Source: Chondrus crispus
Taxonomy: Eukaryota > Rhodophyta > Florideophyceae > Gigartinales > Gigartinaceae
Assembly (NCBI RefSeq): GCF_000350225.1
Contig: NW_005178991.1
Coordinates: 1 to 64,000, forward strand
Direction of reading: 5' to 3'
Length of the DNA stretch: 64,000 bases
Shown here: piece by piece, positions 1 to 13,065 of the stretch
Position numbering within the stretch: position 1 is the first letter of the stretch
Layout of the letters: the number at the start of each line of letters is the position of its first letter
Notes under the pieces: generated by a model
Seen by the model: only the letters and a program-made list of their open reading frames with translations
What the model was told of the DNA's origin: nothing
Database searches by the model: none
Program-made: the position numbers and the translations under genes

Positions 1-274
1 GATCAAATCTCGGAAAGGCCCCGTGCAATCGCAGATGCACGGAAGTCGTCTGTCCGCAAGTGTCCGAAGGTCAGAAACAGGCAGTTAACGCTTGGCCGGA
101 AGAGGAAGAACACGCTAGCGGTCGCCGAGCGAAAAATGGCTCCATTCCGGAGGCCTGGATGAGAATCTTTGGAAGCTTCATAGAGCACAACCCGAGTTCT
201 TCACTTCGCGAGAAGCGACGCTGGAGGACGACTCTGCGGCAATAATAGGGAAGTCGGCATACTCCGCGCTTCCC

Positions 275-1500
275 TTGACGCAGTTCAACAACAGTGATTT
301 GCCGGAGATCTTCATGACGGAGTATGACCGGAAAGTCCGAAACGGTGGGAGTTTAAGCAGTTTTCTCCAGATGGTCACCGGGGCTGGTCAGCATCTCCGT
401 CTTCACATCGTTCTTGGATATAAGAACGTGGAGACCTGTTGGGAGCTCGGAAGCCTGTACCGGGCGGTATGTGATAGGGAATGGATTGACATCTTCCTCA
501 ACTATTACGATGCCAAAGGCCAATGCACAACAGTGATGACCAAAGCCTTCCACCTCGGCAAGACGGCATAATATCCAAAGATATTCTACTCCGACCGTGA
601 CGTGCATCTGACGGCAGAAGCTGAGAGAACCAGGCTGAAGCTTCAGAAGGTGTACAACAGGCAAAAAAGCCTGGGACGATCTCGAGCGAATCATCGCAAG
701 CAGCTCGTCGAGCGTTTCGCCGAAGGAACCGTTTCCTGGAACAAGATTTTCGTCGAAGCTTCAAGATTGTCAAGAAGGACTTGGATGGACTGATATCTTT
801 TTATCAAAGCATGAAAAGCTCTCAGGGCACTGAGCGGGCTTTGGCGCGCTTGAACTCACAACAAATCATTAGAAAGTGGTCCATGAACCTTTTGTAGATG
901 CAAATTTTCTCAGCAGCCGCGCAGCGTCCGCAGGTGTCCGCCACGTTTCAGTGTCCTGACGACAATGAGCTTATCCACATGAAATAACAAGCTGGAAGGG
1001 TGGGTGCATTTATTCGAAATGCGCACCACCGTCGAAAAAACCAAAAGGAAGGCTGACTATCCGAACGTTCTCGTACACGACTCAGCCCTCACGTATGTCA
1101 AATTTCGTCAACAAATCGCGAGAAGAATCATAGTCCAGAGAACGGAGGTCGAGGAAGATGGAGACCCGTCAAAGCCTCTGCTCATGCACACGGAAACGGT
1201 GAATTCCTCTGCACGTCACAGGTCACACGGGTCTTCAAGAACTTTATGAAGTGCCATTTGCCTGATCTCAACCACATCACCACGATGTCCATAAGAAGCA
1301 GTCATGGGACGATGATGATGGGGGCGTATCGGGACAAGAGGCTCTTCAGAGGTATCGACGACGACACTTTTCTGGCGATGCTTTGGAAAATCATGAACAC
1401 CTCTGTAGAGAAACCCATGGCCACCTACATTGGCGTGGACCGCAGTGAGTTGGAGGATTATGTGAGGGCCCAATCGCACGCTTGTGATCGGAAACGTTTT
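275..1500 (+). pseudogene. Decayed tyrosine recombinase (Crypton-like), array copy 1
   Basis: Segments in shifting frames resemble a tyrosine recombinase in the right order. A helical core-binding part lies at 275-793 and includes KAFHLGKTA, an in-frame TAA at 569-571 and then a basic helix rich in R, K and Q. A possible box I arginine lies in AAAQRPQVSAT near 910. EKTKRKADYPNV near 1030 could carry the catalytic lysine. At 1246-1500 TTMSIRSSHGT is followed by LWKIMNTS and then TYIG, matching the box II arginine, the usual His-Ser position (here Asn-Thr) and the terminal tyrosine. At least three frame changes and internal stops make it non-functional. The motif order is seen in the sequence; the Crypton assignment is inference. 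Confidence 0.5.
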
Positions 1501-1640
1501 GGGCGCCAAAATTGTCGAAGTGGCCGCCGAAGCACCGCGATGCCTTCTGCAGCTACTACAGGAACTCTGTCTTTACATGCCGCAGGCGGTCGTGAGGTCA
1601 CCCGTGGCCACTCGTTGCGCCAGCTGTCGTCCATATGAGG

Positions 1641-2120
1641 CTTTGGCCACGTGGCTATGACCTAACGGGCGTGCAGCGCCCATCTGGGACATGTGTCCAG
1701 ATTTTATCCCAGGAATTTGTTTCACTGGTGAGCTTGCCCAAGGAGACACCAAGATGCAAGCGCCGGCAGTTTCGTGGTTAACGAAAATTTGGGGACAAAT
1801 TGCCGGCCCAAAATTGCCCAAAGCGCCACCAAAGCGCCGCAATACCTTCGGGCCACTTCCAGAACTTTTCTTAACATGCAGCTCGGGGTCTTGAAATCAC
1901 AAGTACCCACCGCGTCCGGCAGCTGTCACTATTGTAACGGCGTTGGCCACGTGGTCATGACCGTCCGGGCGTGCGATTCCTACCTGTGACACATGACGAG
2001 ATTTTGGCCGAGAAATGTGTTGAAACAGTTAACACGCCCAAAGTGAGACAAAGGGGACATCAAGAGGCCCAGACCTGTGGCATTGTGGTTAACCAATGTT
2101 TGTGGCAAAATGGAGAGGGC
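1641..2120 (+). repeat. Diverged direct duplication inside the 2382-bp unit
   Basis: Two blocks about 300 bp apart, starting near 1641 and 1941, share GGCCACGTGG followed by a similar order of motifs: an ATGAC segment, GAGATTTTGG or AGATTTTATC, and a GTGGTTAAC segment. The similarity is partial. The same pair occurs in every copy of the unit. This is an old internal duplication of the unit's non-coding 3' part. Confidence 0.6.
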
Positions 2121-2656
2121 GAGGGAAACCTGGGTGGTCGATATCCCAGACGCAATAACGGGATTGTAAAGGGGCTGGTGACTCGGACTTACAAGAGGTA
2201 CGCCATGGTTGCGTTAGTAGCGCCGGCTCCGGCCCTGGGACCGACGCCGAAGCTATCGCAAGCGCCGACGCCATCGTGGACGTCGACGCTGACGCCGCCG
2301 CAGATGGGATTGCGTGAATGGCAATGAGTCGAAAGGCGAGAACGACGGAGAAGTTTGTTTCGAATTGAAGACTTTAAAAGTCGATCAAATCTCGGAAAGG
2401 CCCCGTGCAATCGCAGATGCACGGAAGTCGTCTGTCCGCAAGTGTCCGAAGGTCAGAAACAGGCAGTTAACGCTTGGCCGGAAGAGGAAGAACACGCTAG
2501 CGGTCGCCGAGCGAAAAATGGCTCCATTCCGGAGGCCTGGATGAGAATCTTTGGAAGCTTCATAGAGCACAACCCGAGTTCTTCACTTCGCGAGAAGCGA
2601 CGCTGGAGGACGACTCCGCGGCAATAATAGGGAAGTCGGCATACTCCGCGCTTCCC

Positions 2657-3882
2657 TTGACGCAGTTCAACAACAGTGATTTGCCGGAGATCTTCATGAC
2701 GGAGTATGACCGGAAAGTCCGAAACGGTGGGAGTTTAAGCAGTTTTCTCCAGATGGTCACCGGGGCTGGTCAGCATCTCCGTCTTCACATCGTTCTTGGA
2801 TATAAGAACGTGGAGACCTGTTGGGAGCTCGGAAGCCTGTACCGGGCGGTATGTGATAGGGAATGGATTGACATCTTCCTCAACTATTACGATGCCAAAG
2901 GCCAATGCACAACAGTGATGACCAAAGCCTTCCACCTCGGCAAGACGGCATAATATCCAAAGATATTCTACTCCGACCGTGACGTGCATCTGACAGCAGA
3001 AGCTGAGAGAACCAGGCTGAAGCTTCAGAAGGTGTACAACAGGCAAAAAAGCCTGGGACGATCTCGAGCGAATCATCGCAAGCAGCTCGTCGAGCGTTTC
3101 GCCGAAGGAACCGTTTCCTGGAACAAGATTTTCGTCGAAGCTTCAAGATTGTCAAGAAGGACTTGGATGGACTGATATCTTTTTATCAAAGCATGAAAAG
3201 CTCTCAGGGCACTGAGCGGGCTTTGGCGCGCTTGAACTCACAACAAATCATTAGAAAGTGGTCCATGAACCTTTTGTAGATGCAAATTTTCTCAGCAGCC
3301 GCGCAGCGTCCGCACGTGTCCGCCACGTTTCAGTGTCCTGACGACAATGAGCTTATCCACATGAAATAACAAGCTGGAAGGGTGGGTGCATTTATTCGAA
3401 ATGCGCACCACCGTCGAAAAAACCAAAAGGAAGGCTGACTATCCGAACGTTCTCGTACACGACTCAGCCCTCACGTATGTCAAATTTCGTCAACAAATCG
3501 CGAGAAGAATCATAGTCCAGAGAACGGAGGTCGAGGAAGATGGAGACCCGTCAAAGCCTCTGCTCATGCACACGGAAACGGTGAATTCCTCTGCACGTCA
3601 CAGGTCACACGGGTCTTCAAGAACTTTATGAAGTGCCATTTGCCTGATCTCAACCACATCACCACGATGTCCATAAGAAGCAGTCATGGGACGATGATGA
3701 TGGGGGCGTATCGGGACAAGAGGCTCTTCAGAGGTATCGACGACGACACTTTTCTGGCGATGCTTTGGAAAATCATGAACACCTCTGTAGAGAAACCCAT
3801 GGCCACCTACATTGGCGTGGACCGCAGTGAGTTGGAGGATTATGTGAGGGCCCAATCGCACGCTTGTGATCGGAAACGTTTT
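2657..3882 (+). pseudogene. Decayed tyrosine recombinase (Crypton-like), array copy 2
   Basis: Second copy of the broken recombinase-like gene, 2382 bp downstream of the first and nearly identical. It carries the same internal TAA after KAFHLGKTA and the same frame changes. The damage therefore predates the tandem amplification. Confidence 0.5.
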
Positions 3883-5038
3883 GGGCGCCAAAATTGTCGA
3901 AGTGGCCGCCGAAGCACCGCGATGCCTTCTGCAGCTACTACAGGAACTCTGTCTTTACATGCCGCAGGCGGTCGTGAGGTCACCCGTGGCCACTCGTTGC
4001 GCCAGCTGTCGTCCATATGAGGCGTTGGCCACGTGGCTATGACCTAACGGGCATGCAGCGCCCATCTGGGACATGTGTCCAGATTTTATCCCAGGAATTT
4101 GTTTCACTGGTGAGCTTGCCCAAGGAGACACCAAGATGCAAGCGCCGGCAGTTTCGTGGTTAACGAAAATTTGGGGACAAATTGCCGGCCCAAAATTGCC
4201 CAAAGCGCCACCAAAGCGCCGCAATACCTTCGGGCCACTTCCAGAACTTTTCTTAACATGCAGCTCGGGGTCTTGAAATCACAAGTACCCACCGCGTCCG
4301 GCAGCTGTCACTATTGTAACGGCGTTGGCCACGTGGTCATGACCGTCCGGGCGTGCGATTCCTACCTGTGACACATGACGAGATTTTGGCCGAGAAATGT
4401 GTTGAAACAGTTAACACGCCCAAAGTGAGACAAAGGGGACATCAAGAGGCCCAGACCTGTGGCATTGTGGTTAACCAATGTTTGTGGCAAAATGGAGAGG
4501 GCGAGGGAAACCTGGGTGGTCGATATCCCAGACGCAATAACGGGATTGTAAAGGGGCTGGTGACTCGGACTTACAAGAGGTACGCCATGGTTGCGTTAGT
4601 AGCGCCGGCTCCGGCCCTGGGACCGACGCCGAAGCTATCGCAAGCGCCGACGCCATCGTGGACGTCGACGCTGACGCCGCCGCAGATGGGATTGCGTGAA
4701 TGGCAATGAGTCGAAAGGCGAGAACGACGGAGAAGTTTGTTTCGAATTGAAGACTTTAAAAGTCGATCAAATCTCGGAAAGGCCCCGTGCAATCGCAGAT
4801 GCACGGAAGTCGTCTGTCCGCAAGTGTCCGAAGGTCAGAAACAGGCAGTTAACGCTTGGCCGGAAGAGGAAGAACACGCTAGCGGTCGCCGAGCGAAAAA
4901 TGGCTCCATTCCGGAGGCCTGGATGAGAATCTTTGGAAGCTTCATAGAGCACAACCCGAGTTCTTCACTTCGCGAGAAGCGACGCTGGAGGACGACTCCG
5001 CGGCAATAATAGGGAAGTCGGCATACTCCGCGCTTCCC

Positions 5039-6264
5039 TTGACGCAGTTCAACAACAGTGATTTGCCGGAGATCTTCATGACGGAGTATGACCGGAAAGT
5101 CCGAAACGGTGGGAGTTTAAGCAGTTTTCTCCAGATGGTCACCGGGGCTGGTCAGCATCTCCGTCTTCACATCGTTCTTGGATATAAGAACGTGGAGACC
5201 TGTTGGGAGCTCGGAAGCCTGTACCGGGCGGTATGTGATAGGGAATGGATTGACATCTTCCTCAACTATTACGATGCCAAAGGCCAATGCACAACAGTGA
5301 TGACCAAAGCCTTCCACCTCGGCAAGACGGCATAATATCCAAAGATATTCTACTCCGACCGTGACGTGCATCTGACAGCAGAAGCTGAGAGAACCAGGCT
5401 GAAGCTTCAGAAGGTGTACAACAGGCAAAAAAGCCTGGGACGATCTCGAGCGAATCATCGCAAGCAGCTCGTCGAGCGTTTCGCCGAAGGAACCGTTTCC
5501 TGGAACAAGATTTTCGTCGAAGCTTCAAGATTGTCAAGAAGGACTTGGATGGACTGATATCTTTTTATCAAAGCATGAAAAGCTCTCAGGGCACTGAGCG
5601 GGCTTTGGCGCGCTTGAACTCACAACAAATCATTAGAAAGTGGTCCATGAACCTTTTGTAGATGCAAATTTTCTCAGCAGCCGCGCAGCGTCCGCACGTG
5701 TCCGCCACGTTTCAGTGTCCTGACGACAATGAGCTTATCCACATGAAATAACAAGCTGGAAGGGTGGGTGCATTTATTCGAAATGCGCACCACCGTCGAA
5801 AAAACCAAAAGGAAGGCTGACTATCCGAACGTTCTCGTACACGACTCAGCCCTCACGTATGTCAAATTTCGTCAACAAATCGCGAGAAGAATCATAGTCC
5901 AGAGAACGGAGGTCGAGGAAGATGGAGACCCGTCAAAGCCTCTGCTCATGCACACGGAAACGGTGAATTCCTCTGCACGTCACAGGTCACACGGGTCTTC
6001 AAGAACTTTATGAAGTGCCATTTGCCTGATCTCAACCACATCACCACGATGTCCATAAGAAGCAGTCATGGGACGATGATGATGGGGGCGTATCGGGACA
6101 AGAGGCTCTTCAGAGGTATCGACGACGACACTTTTCTGGCGATGCTTTGGAAAATCATGAACACCTCTGTAGAGAAACCCATGGCCACCTACATTGGCGT
6201 GGACCGCAGTGAGTTGGAGGATTATGTGAGGGCCCAATCGCACGCTTGTGATCGGAAACGTTTT
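5039..6264 (+). pseudogene. Decayed tyrosine recombinase (Crypton-like), array copy 3
   Basis: Third copy, again with the same disabling changes. A fourth copy begins at 7421 and is cut off at 7541 by the chromovirus sequence. Confidence 0.5.
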
Positions 6265-7541
6265 GGGCGCCAAAATTGTCGAAGTGGCCGCCGAAGCACC
6301 GCGATGCCTTCTGCAGCTACTACAGGAACTCTGTCTTTACATGCCGCAGGCGGTCGTGAGGTCACCCGTGGCCACTCGTTGCGCCAGCTGTCGTCCATAT
6401 GAGGCTTTGGCCACGTGGCTATGACCTAACGGGCATGCAGCGCCCATCTGGGACATGTGTCCAGATTTTATCCCAGGAATTTGTTTCACTGGTGAGCTTG
6501 CCCAAGGAGACACCAAGATGCAAGCGCCGGCAGTTTCGTGGTTAACGAAAATTTGGGGACAAATTGCCGGCCCAAAATTGCCCAAAGCGCCACCAAAGCG
6601 CCGCAATACCTTCGGGCCACTTCCAGAACTTTTCTTAACATGCAGCTCGGGGTCTTGAAATCACAAGTACCCACCGCGTCCGGCAGCTGTCACTATTGTA
6701 ACGGCGTTGGCCACGTGGTCATGACCGTCCGGGCGTGCGATTCCTACCTGTGACACATGACGAGATTTTGGCCGAGAAATGTGTTGAAACAGTTAACACG
6801 CCCAAAGTGAGACAAAGGGGACATCAAGAGGCCCAGACCTGTGGCATTGTGGTTAACCAATGTTTGTGGCAAAATGGAGAGGGCGAGGGAAACCTGGGTG
6901 GTCGATATCCCAGACGCAATAACGGGATTGTAAAGGGGCTGGTGACTCGGACTTACAAGAGGTACGCCATGGTTGCGTTAGTAGCGCCGGCTCCGGCCCT
7001 GGGACCGACGCCGAAGCTATCGCAAGCGCCGACGCCATCGTGGACGTCGACGCTGACGCCGCCGCAGATGGGATTGCGTGAATGGCAATGAGTCGAAAGG
7101 CGAGAACGACGGAGAAGTTTGTTTCGAATTGAAGACTTTAAAAGTCGATCAAATCTCGGAAAGGCCCCGTGCAATCGCAGATGCACGGAAGTCGTCTGTC
7201 CGCAAGTGTCCGAAGGTCAGAAACAGGCAGTTAACGCTTGGCCGGAAGAGGAAGAACACGCTAGCGGTCGCCGAGCGAAAAATGGCTCCATTCCGGAGGC
7301 CTGGATGAGAATCTTTGGAAGCTTCATAGAGCACAACCCGAGTTCTTCACTTCGCGAGAAGCGACGCTGGAGGACGACTCCGCGGCAATAATAGGGAAGT
7401 CGGCATACTCCGCGCTTCCCTTGACGCAGTTCAACAACAGTGATTTGCCGGAGATCTTCATGACGGAGTATGACCGGAAAGTCCGAAACGGTGGGAGTTT
7501 AAGCAGTTTTCTCCAGATGGTCACCGCGGCTGGTCAGCATC

Positions 7542-10253
7542 GAGTTCCACGCCGCGTTGGAAGAGCTGACAGCTCGCGTGGTTCTCGTCGAGAATTCGCT
7601 AACCGATGCGACCAAAGGCCGAGAGCCGGAGGTATTCGAATCGCTGCAGCTCGCCGCCAAGGAAGCGCGGCAAGACGCGAATCAAGCCCTGGAGACTCTG
7701 GCCAAAACAAGGGGCAGCATCGATGATAAATTCGACCGCGCTGCGCGCCGCCTTAAGGACCTTGACCAGGCTGCGGGCCAGTCCGGACCAAGGTTAGAGG
7801 AAGGGCCGCTCTCCGACGATGAAAGGCCTGAAGACCGAACGAAGAGGGACAAGTTTGTCCGAATTAGGGACTCTAAAATGAGAAGTTCCAAGACAGCCAA
7901 AGGCATAAAGAAGAAAGGTCACTGGAGTGATGACCGTGAAAATTTCGACTCAAATTCGGAGTCGAATGGTTCGGAAGGAAATGGTGGCGACGGTTCGTCG
8001 AACCATTCAGGAAATTCCGACCGACGATCAGCAGAAGGAAATGGAATTTCTTCGAATAAGAAGAGCTACAAGAGAGGCGGAATTACTTCGTCCGCCTCGC
8101 GAAGGGATGTGGACGCGGAGCCAGAAGATATCGCGACGCGACGCGGCCCGCGATGGGAGGAGTTGGAGAAATTAAATCCGACCAACTACCTCCTCAAGAA
8201 GTTGCTTTCGCATCGGACGTACCGCTTGCGGAACCCGCAGACGTATTTGTCTAGCAGCCGGCGGTCCGCCGTGCGAAAATTTAGAAGAGACATACCACCG
8301 AAGGTGAAGAGAGACAATACGTTCACCGGCGATGATGGCGTGTTGGTTCTGGATTTCTTGGCCAAGCTGGTTCAAGAAATCGACACGCAAGAGATGAACG
8401 AAGGTCAAGCGATCCGCTTGTTGCCGGAGTTCCTCGGCGGAATAGCCCTAAGACAGTACACTTCTGTGTCACAGACGGCCGGAACCCACCATGGGAAAAT
8501 TTCCGTCTGGCCAGAGGCTGTACAGTGGTTATTGCGAAGTTTCGCGCGACCGATGAGGCGATCCGCCAGGCCGTGCTCGCCTTGCGAGAAGTACATCAGA
8601 GACCGTCCGAAGACGAGATGGGATTCTATATTCGTCTGACAGACGCAAGCAATCGATGTGGAAACGTTTACTCGATGGAGGAACAAATCACGATGTTTAT
8701 TGAAGGGCTCAACGCGAGTATCAAGCCGACGGTGTCCCAATATCGTCAGGACAATAGGGACTTGTCTTTCCTAAGGCTCGTTAATTATGCGAAGGCGCAT
8801 GGCTCGGCGAGCCGCGCCCAGGGGAAGAAGTCAAAAGGGTCACCATGCAAGCGCCAGCGGCGCTGAGGAAGGGGAGCAAGCAGAATTCCCCGTATGCCCT
8901 GCGATAAATTCGCGGCCCTGCCCACCTGGCCGGTTTAATTTCTGGGTCAGAAGAAGTAAGCTCTCCTAACCAAAACGAGAATGGTTGTGGAGGTGCGCTT
9001 ATCGCCGAGGGCGATTTTAATAAAATTATCGAAGGGAAACGGCTACGGAGAAGAAGACCCGAGCGGCGCGTCTACAGTAATGACGCGCACGCCTACGGGA
9101 AGGTCGTATTCGGACGCCACGGATCCCGTTTTATTGTTCCGAGGGCGCGGCCACACGCCGGCGCTGCGCATTCCGATGGAAGACAAGCGTACAACGTTTC
9201 GAAGGCCAGGTGTAGCATAAACACCCCCAGCGATAGGGGTGTATGCACAGCTCGACCGAGACCCTTGTCGATCGTGAAGACGGGGGTGAAGCGGGACACC
9301 AGCTAACGGCCCCGGGCAGCGGGCCCGGGCAGCGTGGTAGAGCGGGAACGGGGAGGACGCCGGTACGCGCAAGCGGTTCGACGCCTCCACGCCCCGGCGC
9401 GGTACTCAGTAACGATCCAGTACCGACGGGCGGAGCCGGAGCCGGCTCGTGGGCGTACCGCGCGCGTCCTCAACCCGCGCTCGGTGCCGCTCTAAGGTAG
9501 TTAGCGAGCGCTACCTTAGAATAAGCGGTAAGTCGGACCTTGACGGTCGGTGGGTGACAAGTCCGTGCTTGTCCTCCTCCACCGCCGCCGGTCCGCTCCA
9601 TATTTAATATACAAAACAACCTATAACACTACAGTATCGAAGTACTGTAGTGGTCTACTGTAGCACGGATCAGACCGTACTGTAATAGTGTCAGCCATCG
9701 GGGCTGACAGTACACGTGTGCGCGCGCTTCCGTCCCGTGCGGCACACGTGTGCACGTGTGCGCCCTGTACCCGACGGGTGCACGTGGCCACGCGCCGTAG
9801 TACTGTAGAGCATCGGGCCCTAGAGTATTGGATCCCGTTGTTGATCTAATCTAACTAAAAAGCCCCAGGGGGGAATATACTATACCAGGCTGGATGGGAA
9901 GGCCGCAACATCAAGGAAGGCCGCCGGCCCGTGGAGGACCGAGGCCGCAATATCCCTTCAAGAAGCACGGACTGGTGTGCTATCACTGTTACGAGAAGCG
10001 GCACGCCGCGCCAACGTGCATTCTTTCCCTCCGAGAAATGCACCGAGTTTTGGAAAATTATGAGGCGTTGCCTCCGATGGAGAGATTGGGGATACCATCG
10101 ACGAGTTATCTGAAGGTCAAGAATTGCTTCGATTCGCAGACGGCGAGCACGCCGAGTGCTTCAACGCCGAGGTCGAACCAACCCTTTAGAGGCCCCGCCG
10201 CGGGGCCCGCGTCGTCGGACGTGAGAAGGAACCCGCAGCCGCAGGGAAAATAG
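7542..10253 (+). pseudogene. gag: Gag of chromovirus 1 (interrupted)
   Basis: Gag would form the retrotransposon particle and bind its RNA. The N-terminal part (7557-8550) contains a coiled-coil-like segment and a low-complexity Ser/Asn region. A 2-nt excess near 8545 relative to chromovirus 2 shifts the frame, and the capsid part continues at 8525-8866. After a degraded stretch the frame around RGRGHTPALRIPMEDK is split by a 674-bp solo LTR (9211-9884) and resumes at 9890. The zinc knuckle CYHCYEKRHAAPTC (CX2CX4HX4C) is intact near 9978-10019. The protein ends with TAG at 10251. The original start codon is lost with the 5' truncation. Confidence 0.9.
9211..9884. mobile_element. Solo LTR, family C, 674 bp, inside gag
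   Basis: The insert is flanked by a perfect 5-bp duplication, CCAGG (9206-9210 and 9885-9889). Removing the insert and one copy rejoins the gag reading frame as in chromovirus 2. It starts TGTAGCATA and ends TACTATA, an imperfect short terminal inverted repeat typical of an LTR whose final CA has mutated. It contains a hairpin just inside the left end and many CACGTG motifs near 9710-9790. There is no coding capacity. Confidence 0.88.
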
Positions 10254-10282
10254 AGAGGGGAATCTCGAAGGAGTCACGAGAG

Positions 10283-12850
10283 GTGCAGGTTCAACGTACT
10301 GCGTCCGGGACTCAGTCCCGTTCCCCGTCTCTAGCAAAAAAGGAAGGCCTCGACGACGAGGTAGTTGGAATAGTGGGTAGGCCGAAGGAGCCGACTGTTA
10401 TCAAGAAAATTCTAAGTCGAGACAAGGATAGTCCGATGGATCAAATTCGTAGGCCCTGGTACAGGGTTAAGCGACAAGAATGTCCTGAAAAGATCTTCGT
10501 CCTCGCGCGAAAAAACTACAAAGTTTACGCGGATATTGGACCAACGGTCGGATTGATGAGTCGAGTGTTGTCAGTGTTGGACACAGGCGCCGGACCGAAT
10601 TTGGTCCGAAAGTCGGAACTTCCGGCAGGAATGGAAATGTTGGTGTACTACGGATTGACCCAAGACATCGGCGACGCGAACAATAGGCCACTCCGGACTC
10701 TCGGCACAATTAAAATGCCTGTGAGGCTTGGAAGATTTGTGGCCGCAGCCGAGTTTATTGTATGCGAAAAACTCGCAGTCCCGCTCATTCTAGGCGCGGA
10801 CTACTGTGACCGATTTGTGGAAGCAATTTATCCAAGGAAGAAAATGGTTGAGTTGGCGCATTTCTCGGAGGTTCCGATAGTTAGACGGTTCTCGACGAGA
10901 AAAGGGAAGAAGAATCTCGTCCCGGGAGAGGACGAGAATGATGGAAAGGGGGAGCGAATTTCCCCTAAGGCAAAAGTGGCAAGAGCCACGACTATCGAGC
11001 CAGGGACGCAACGCATCGTTGAATGCACCTCGAAGAGGGCGGGCTTGGTTGTGGTTCAGCTGTACTCGTCGTTGTACGAAAGGCACGGGTTGACGTGCAC
11101 GAATGGTGTCGTTCAGGTTGAGCCTGACAGGCCATTTCGTTTACTCGTTGCGAATTTTAGGACGTACCCTGTCAGGGTGCAAAAAGGCCAAGTGGTGGCA
11201 GAATTATTACCGCATCCGAGGGCCGTGCTTGAGAGCAAAAACACCATTGGTGAAGTTCTCGGAATTAAAGAAAGGCAGAAAGAAACTTTTCCTAATTCTA
11301 CCAAGACGCCTACGGGCGAGACAAGATGCAAACCGTCGGATCAAGCGCCTGAGTACCAGCCAGAAGAACGGTCGAGTGGGCTCTCTGCGACGGCATCGTC
11401 GAAACCGGAGCAGCGGATTGAGACCCCACCGCCGGACGTGGAGGACCTCGACCTGAGCCACGTGCCGGAACGGCTGCGCGAGCGGTTCCGACGGATGTTG
11501 AAGAAATACTCTAAGATGTGGGATGGAACCCTTGGTGAAATTAATACCACGGTCCACCTGATCGAGCTGGTCCTGGAGACCAGGCCCATCGCACAAGCTC
11601 CCTACAGAGCCGGTCCAAAGGCTCGGGAGGTCGAGGACGCAGAAGTACAGAAGATGTTAGAAGCAGGAGTCATCGAACCGGCGCAGTCAGAATGGGCGTC
11701 GCCCGTTTTATTAGTGCCCAAGCCGGACGGATCGATGCGCTTTTGCGTAGACTACCGCAGGTAAAACGCGGTAACAGTGAAGGACACGTACCCTTTGCCG
11801 CGCATGGACGAGTGTCTGGACTCGTTAGGAGACACCAAGGTCTTTTCCGCGTTGGACGCGATCTCGGGATATTGGCAGATGCCTATCCCTGAGCGCGACC
11901 GCGACAAGACGGCATTTTCGTGTCACTCAGGACTGTGTCGCTTCTCAAGAATGCCCTTCGGGCTAACTAACGCGCCAGCGACGTTTCAGAGAGCCATGGA
12001 TATACTGCTCTCTCCGTTCCGATGGAAATGCTGTTTGGTGTATCTGGATGACATAATAATTTTTAGCAAGTCGTGGGAGGAGCACATCGTGCACGTGGAT
12101 GAAATACTTTCCGTATTGGAAATGGCAGGTGTCAAGCTCAAGCTTCGCAAGTGTGAATTTTTCGTCGAAAAGATCAGGTACCTGGGCCATGTCGTTCGGC
12201 TAGGTACATTGGAGGTTGATACCGCTCGCATCGCGGCGTTGGAACAAGTGAGGTACCCTCAAACGCAGACCCAGCTCAGAAGCTTCTTGGGACTTTGTAA
12301 TGTGTACCGTCGGTTTGTCCCACATTACGCGAAAATTGCGCATCCGCTCAATCAACTATTGAAGAAGGGACAACAGGTGCAGTTGGAAAGATTCGACGAA
12401 CCGTGCAAGAAAGCTTTTCATAAGCTCAAGGACGCCATCTTGGCACCGCCGGTGTTGGCGCTGCCGAAGAAGAACCTACCATACTCGGTAGATACCGATG
12501 CAAGCGACTATCAAATCGGCGCTGCATTATTTCAAACCCATCCGGATGCGCAACGTAAACCCATCGGGTTCTTTTCAAGAACGTTAGCCGCAGCCGAGAG
12601 AAACTATTCTGTATCAGAAAAAGAATGTCTAGCGGTAATTTGGGCCGTACAGACTTTAAGACCATATCTATATGGCGAGCACTTCATTGTGCATACCGAC
12701 CATGCCTCATTGAGGTGGTTGATGAATGTAACCGACCCCAGCGGGAGATTAATCCGATAGAGGCTCCGCCTCTCGGAATTTGATTTCGAAATCAAGTACA
12801 AGAAGGGCAAGGCTAACAGTCAAGCTGATGCCCTGTCAAGATTACGGACC
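10283..12850 (+). pseudogene. pol: Pol of chromovirus 1: protease, reverse transcriptase, RNase H
   Basis: The aspartic protease has the active-site motif LDTGAGPN near 10580 and the flap-side LILGADYCDRF near 10790. Reverse transcriptase begins around 11590; its LLVPKPDGSMRFCVDYRR block is followed by a TAA (11762-11764) replacing the leucine present in chromovirus 2, and the frame then continues unshifted with NAVTVKDTYPLPRMDE. The catalytic YLDDI is at about 12040. RNase H starts near 12478 with VDTDASD. A TAG at 12758-12760 replaces a conserved tryptophan. The ATG present in chromovirus 2 (MSGTQSRSP) is GCG here. Both nonsense codons sit within conserved blocks, so this copy is dead. Confidence 0.95.
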
Positions 12851-13065
12851 GCAGGAGAAACCGTCGACGAAATCGACGACGAAATCCCATGCTTCATGGC
12901 CGAACCGGCCGAGGGTACAGTGGAGAACGAGAACAGTGTTGATGCGTTAGACGACATCCTCGCTCTTGAGGGGGGGCCGCCTCTGATCGCCTCGATCACT
13001 TCCAAGCTGTCACTCCGGAGGAGCTCATTCGCGAGCAAGCCGTCGACCCCTTCTGCAACGGCATC

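Larger units (their letters stand above)
1..7541. repeat. Tandem array of a 2382-bp unit, about 3.2 copies
   Basis: The sequence starting at 1 recurs at 2383, 4765 and 7147 with only scattered single-base differences, for example T/C near 236, G/C near 938 and G/A near 994. Copy 4 stops at 7541, where the sequence changes abruptly to chromovirus gag. The left end lies outside the window, so the true copy number is unknown. Each unit holds a broken recombinase-like gene and a diverged internal duplication. Such homogeneity points to recent amplification or ongoing homogenisation. A collapsed or expanded assembly of the array is possible. Confidence 0.97.

Noticed and set aside
1246..1638. 130-codon frame as an intact small gene in each array unit
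   Set aside because: It contains motifs of a larger recombinase whose other parts lie in other phases, so it is a fragment of a broken gene.
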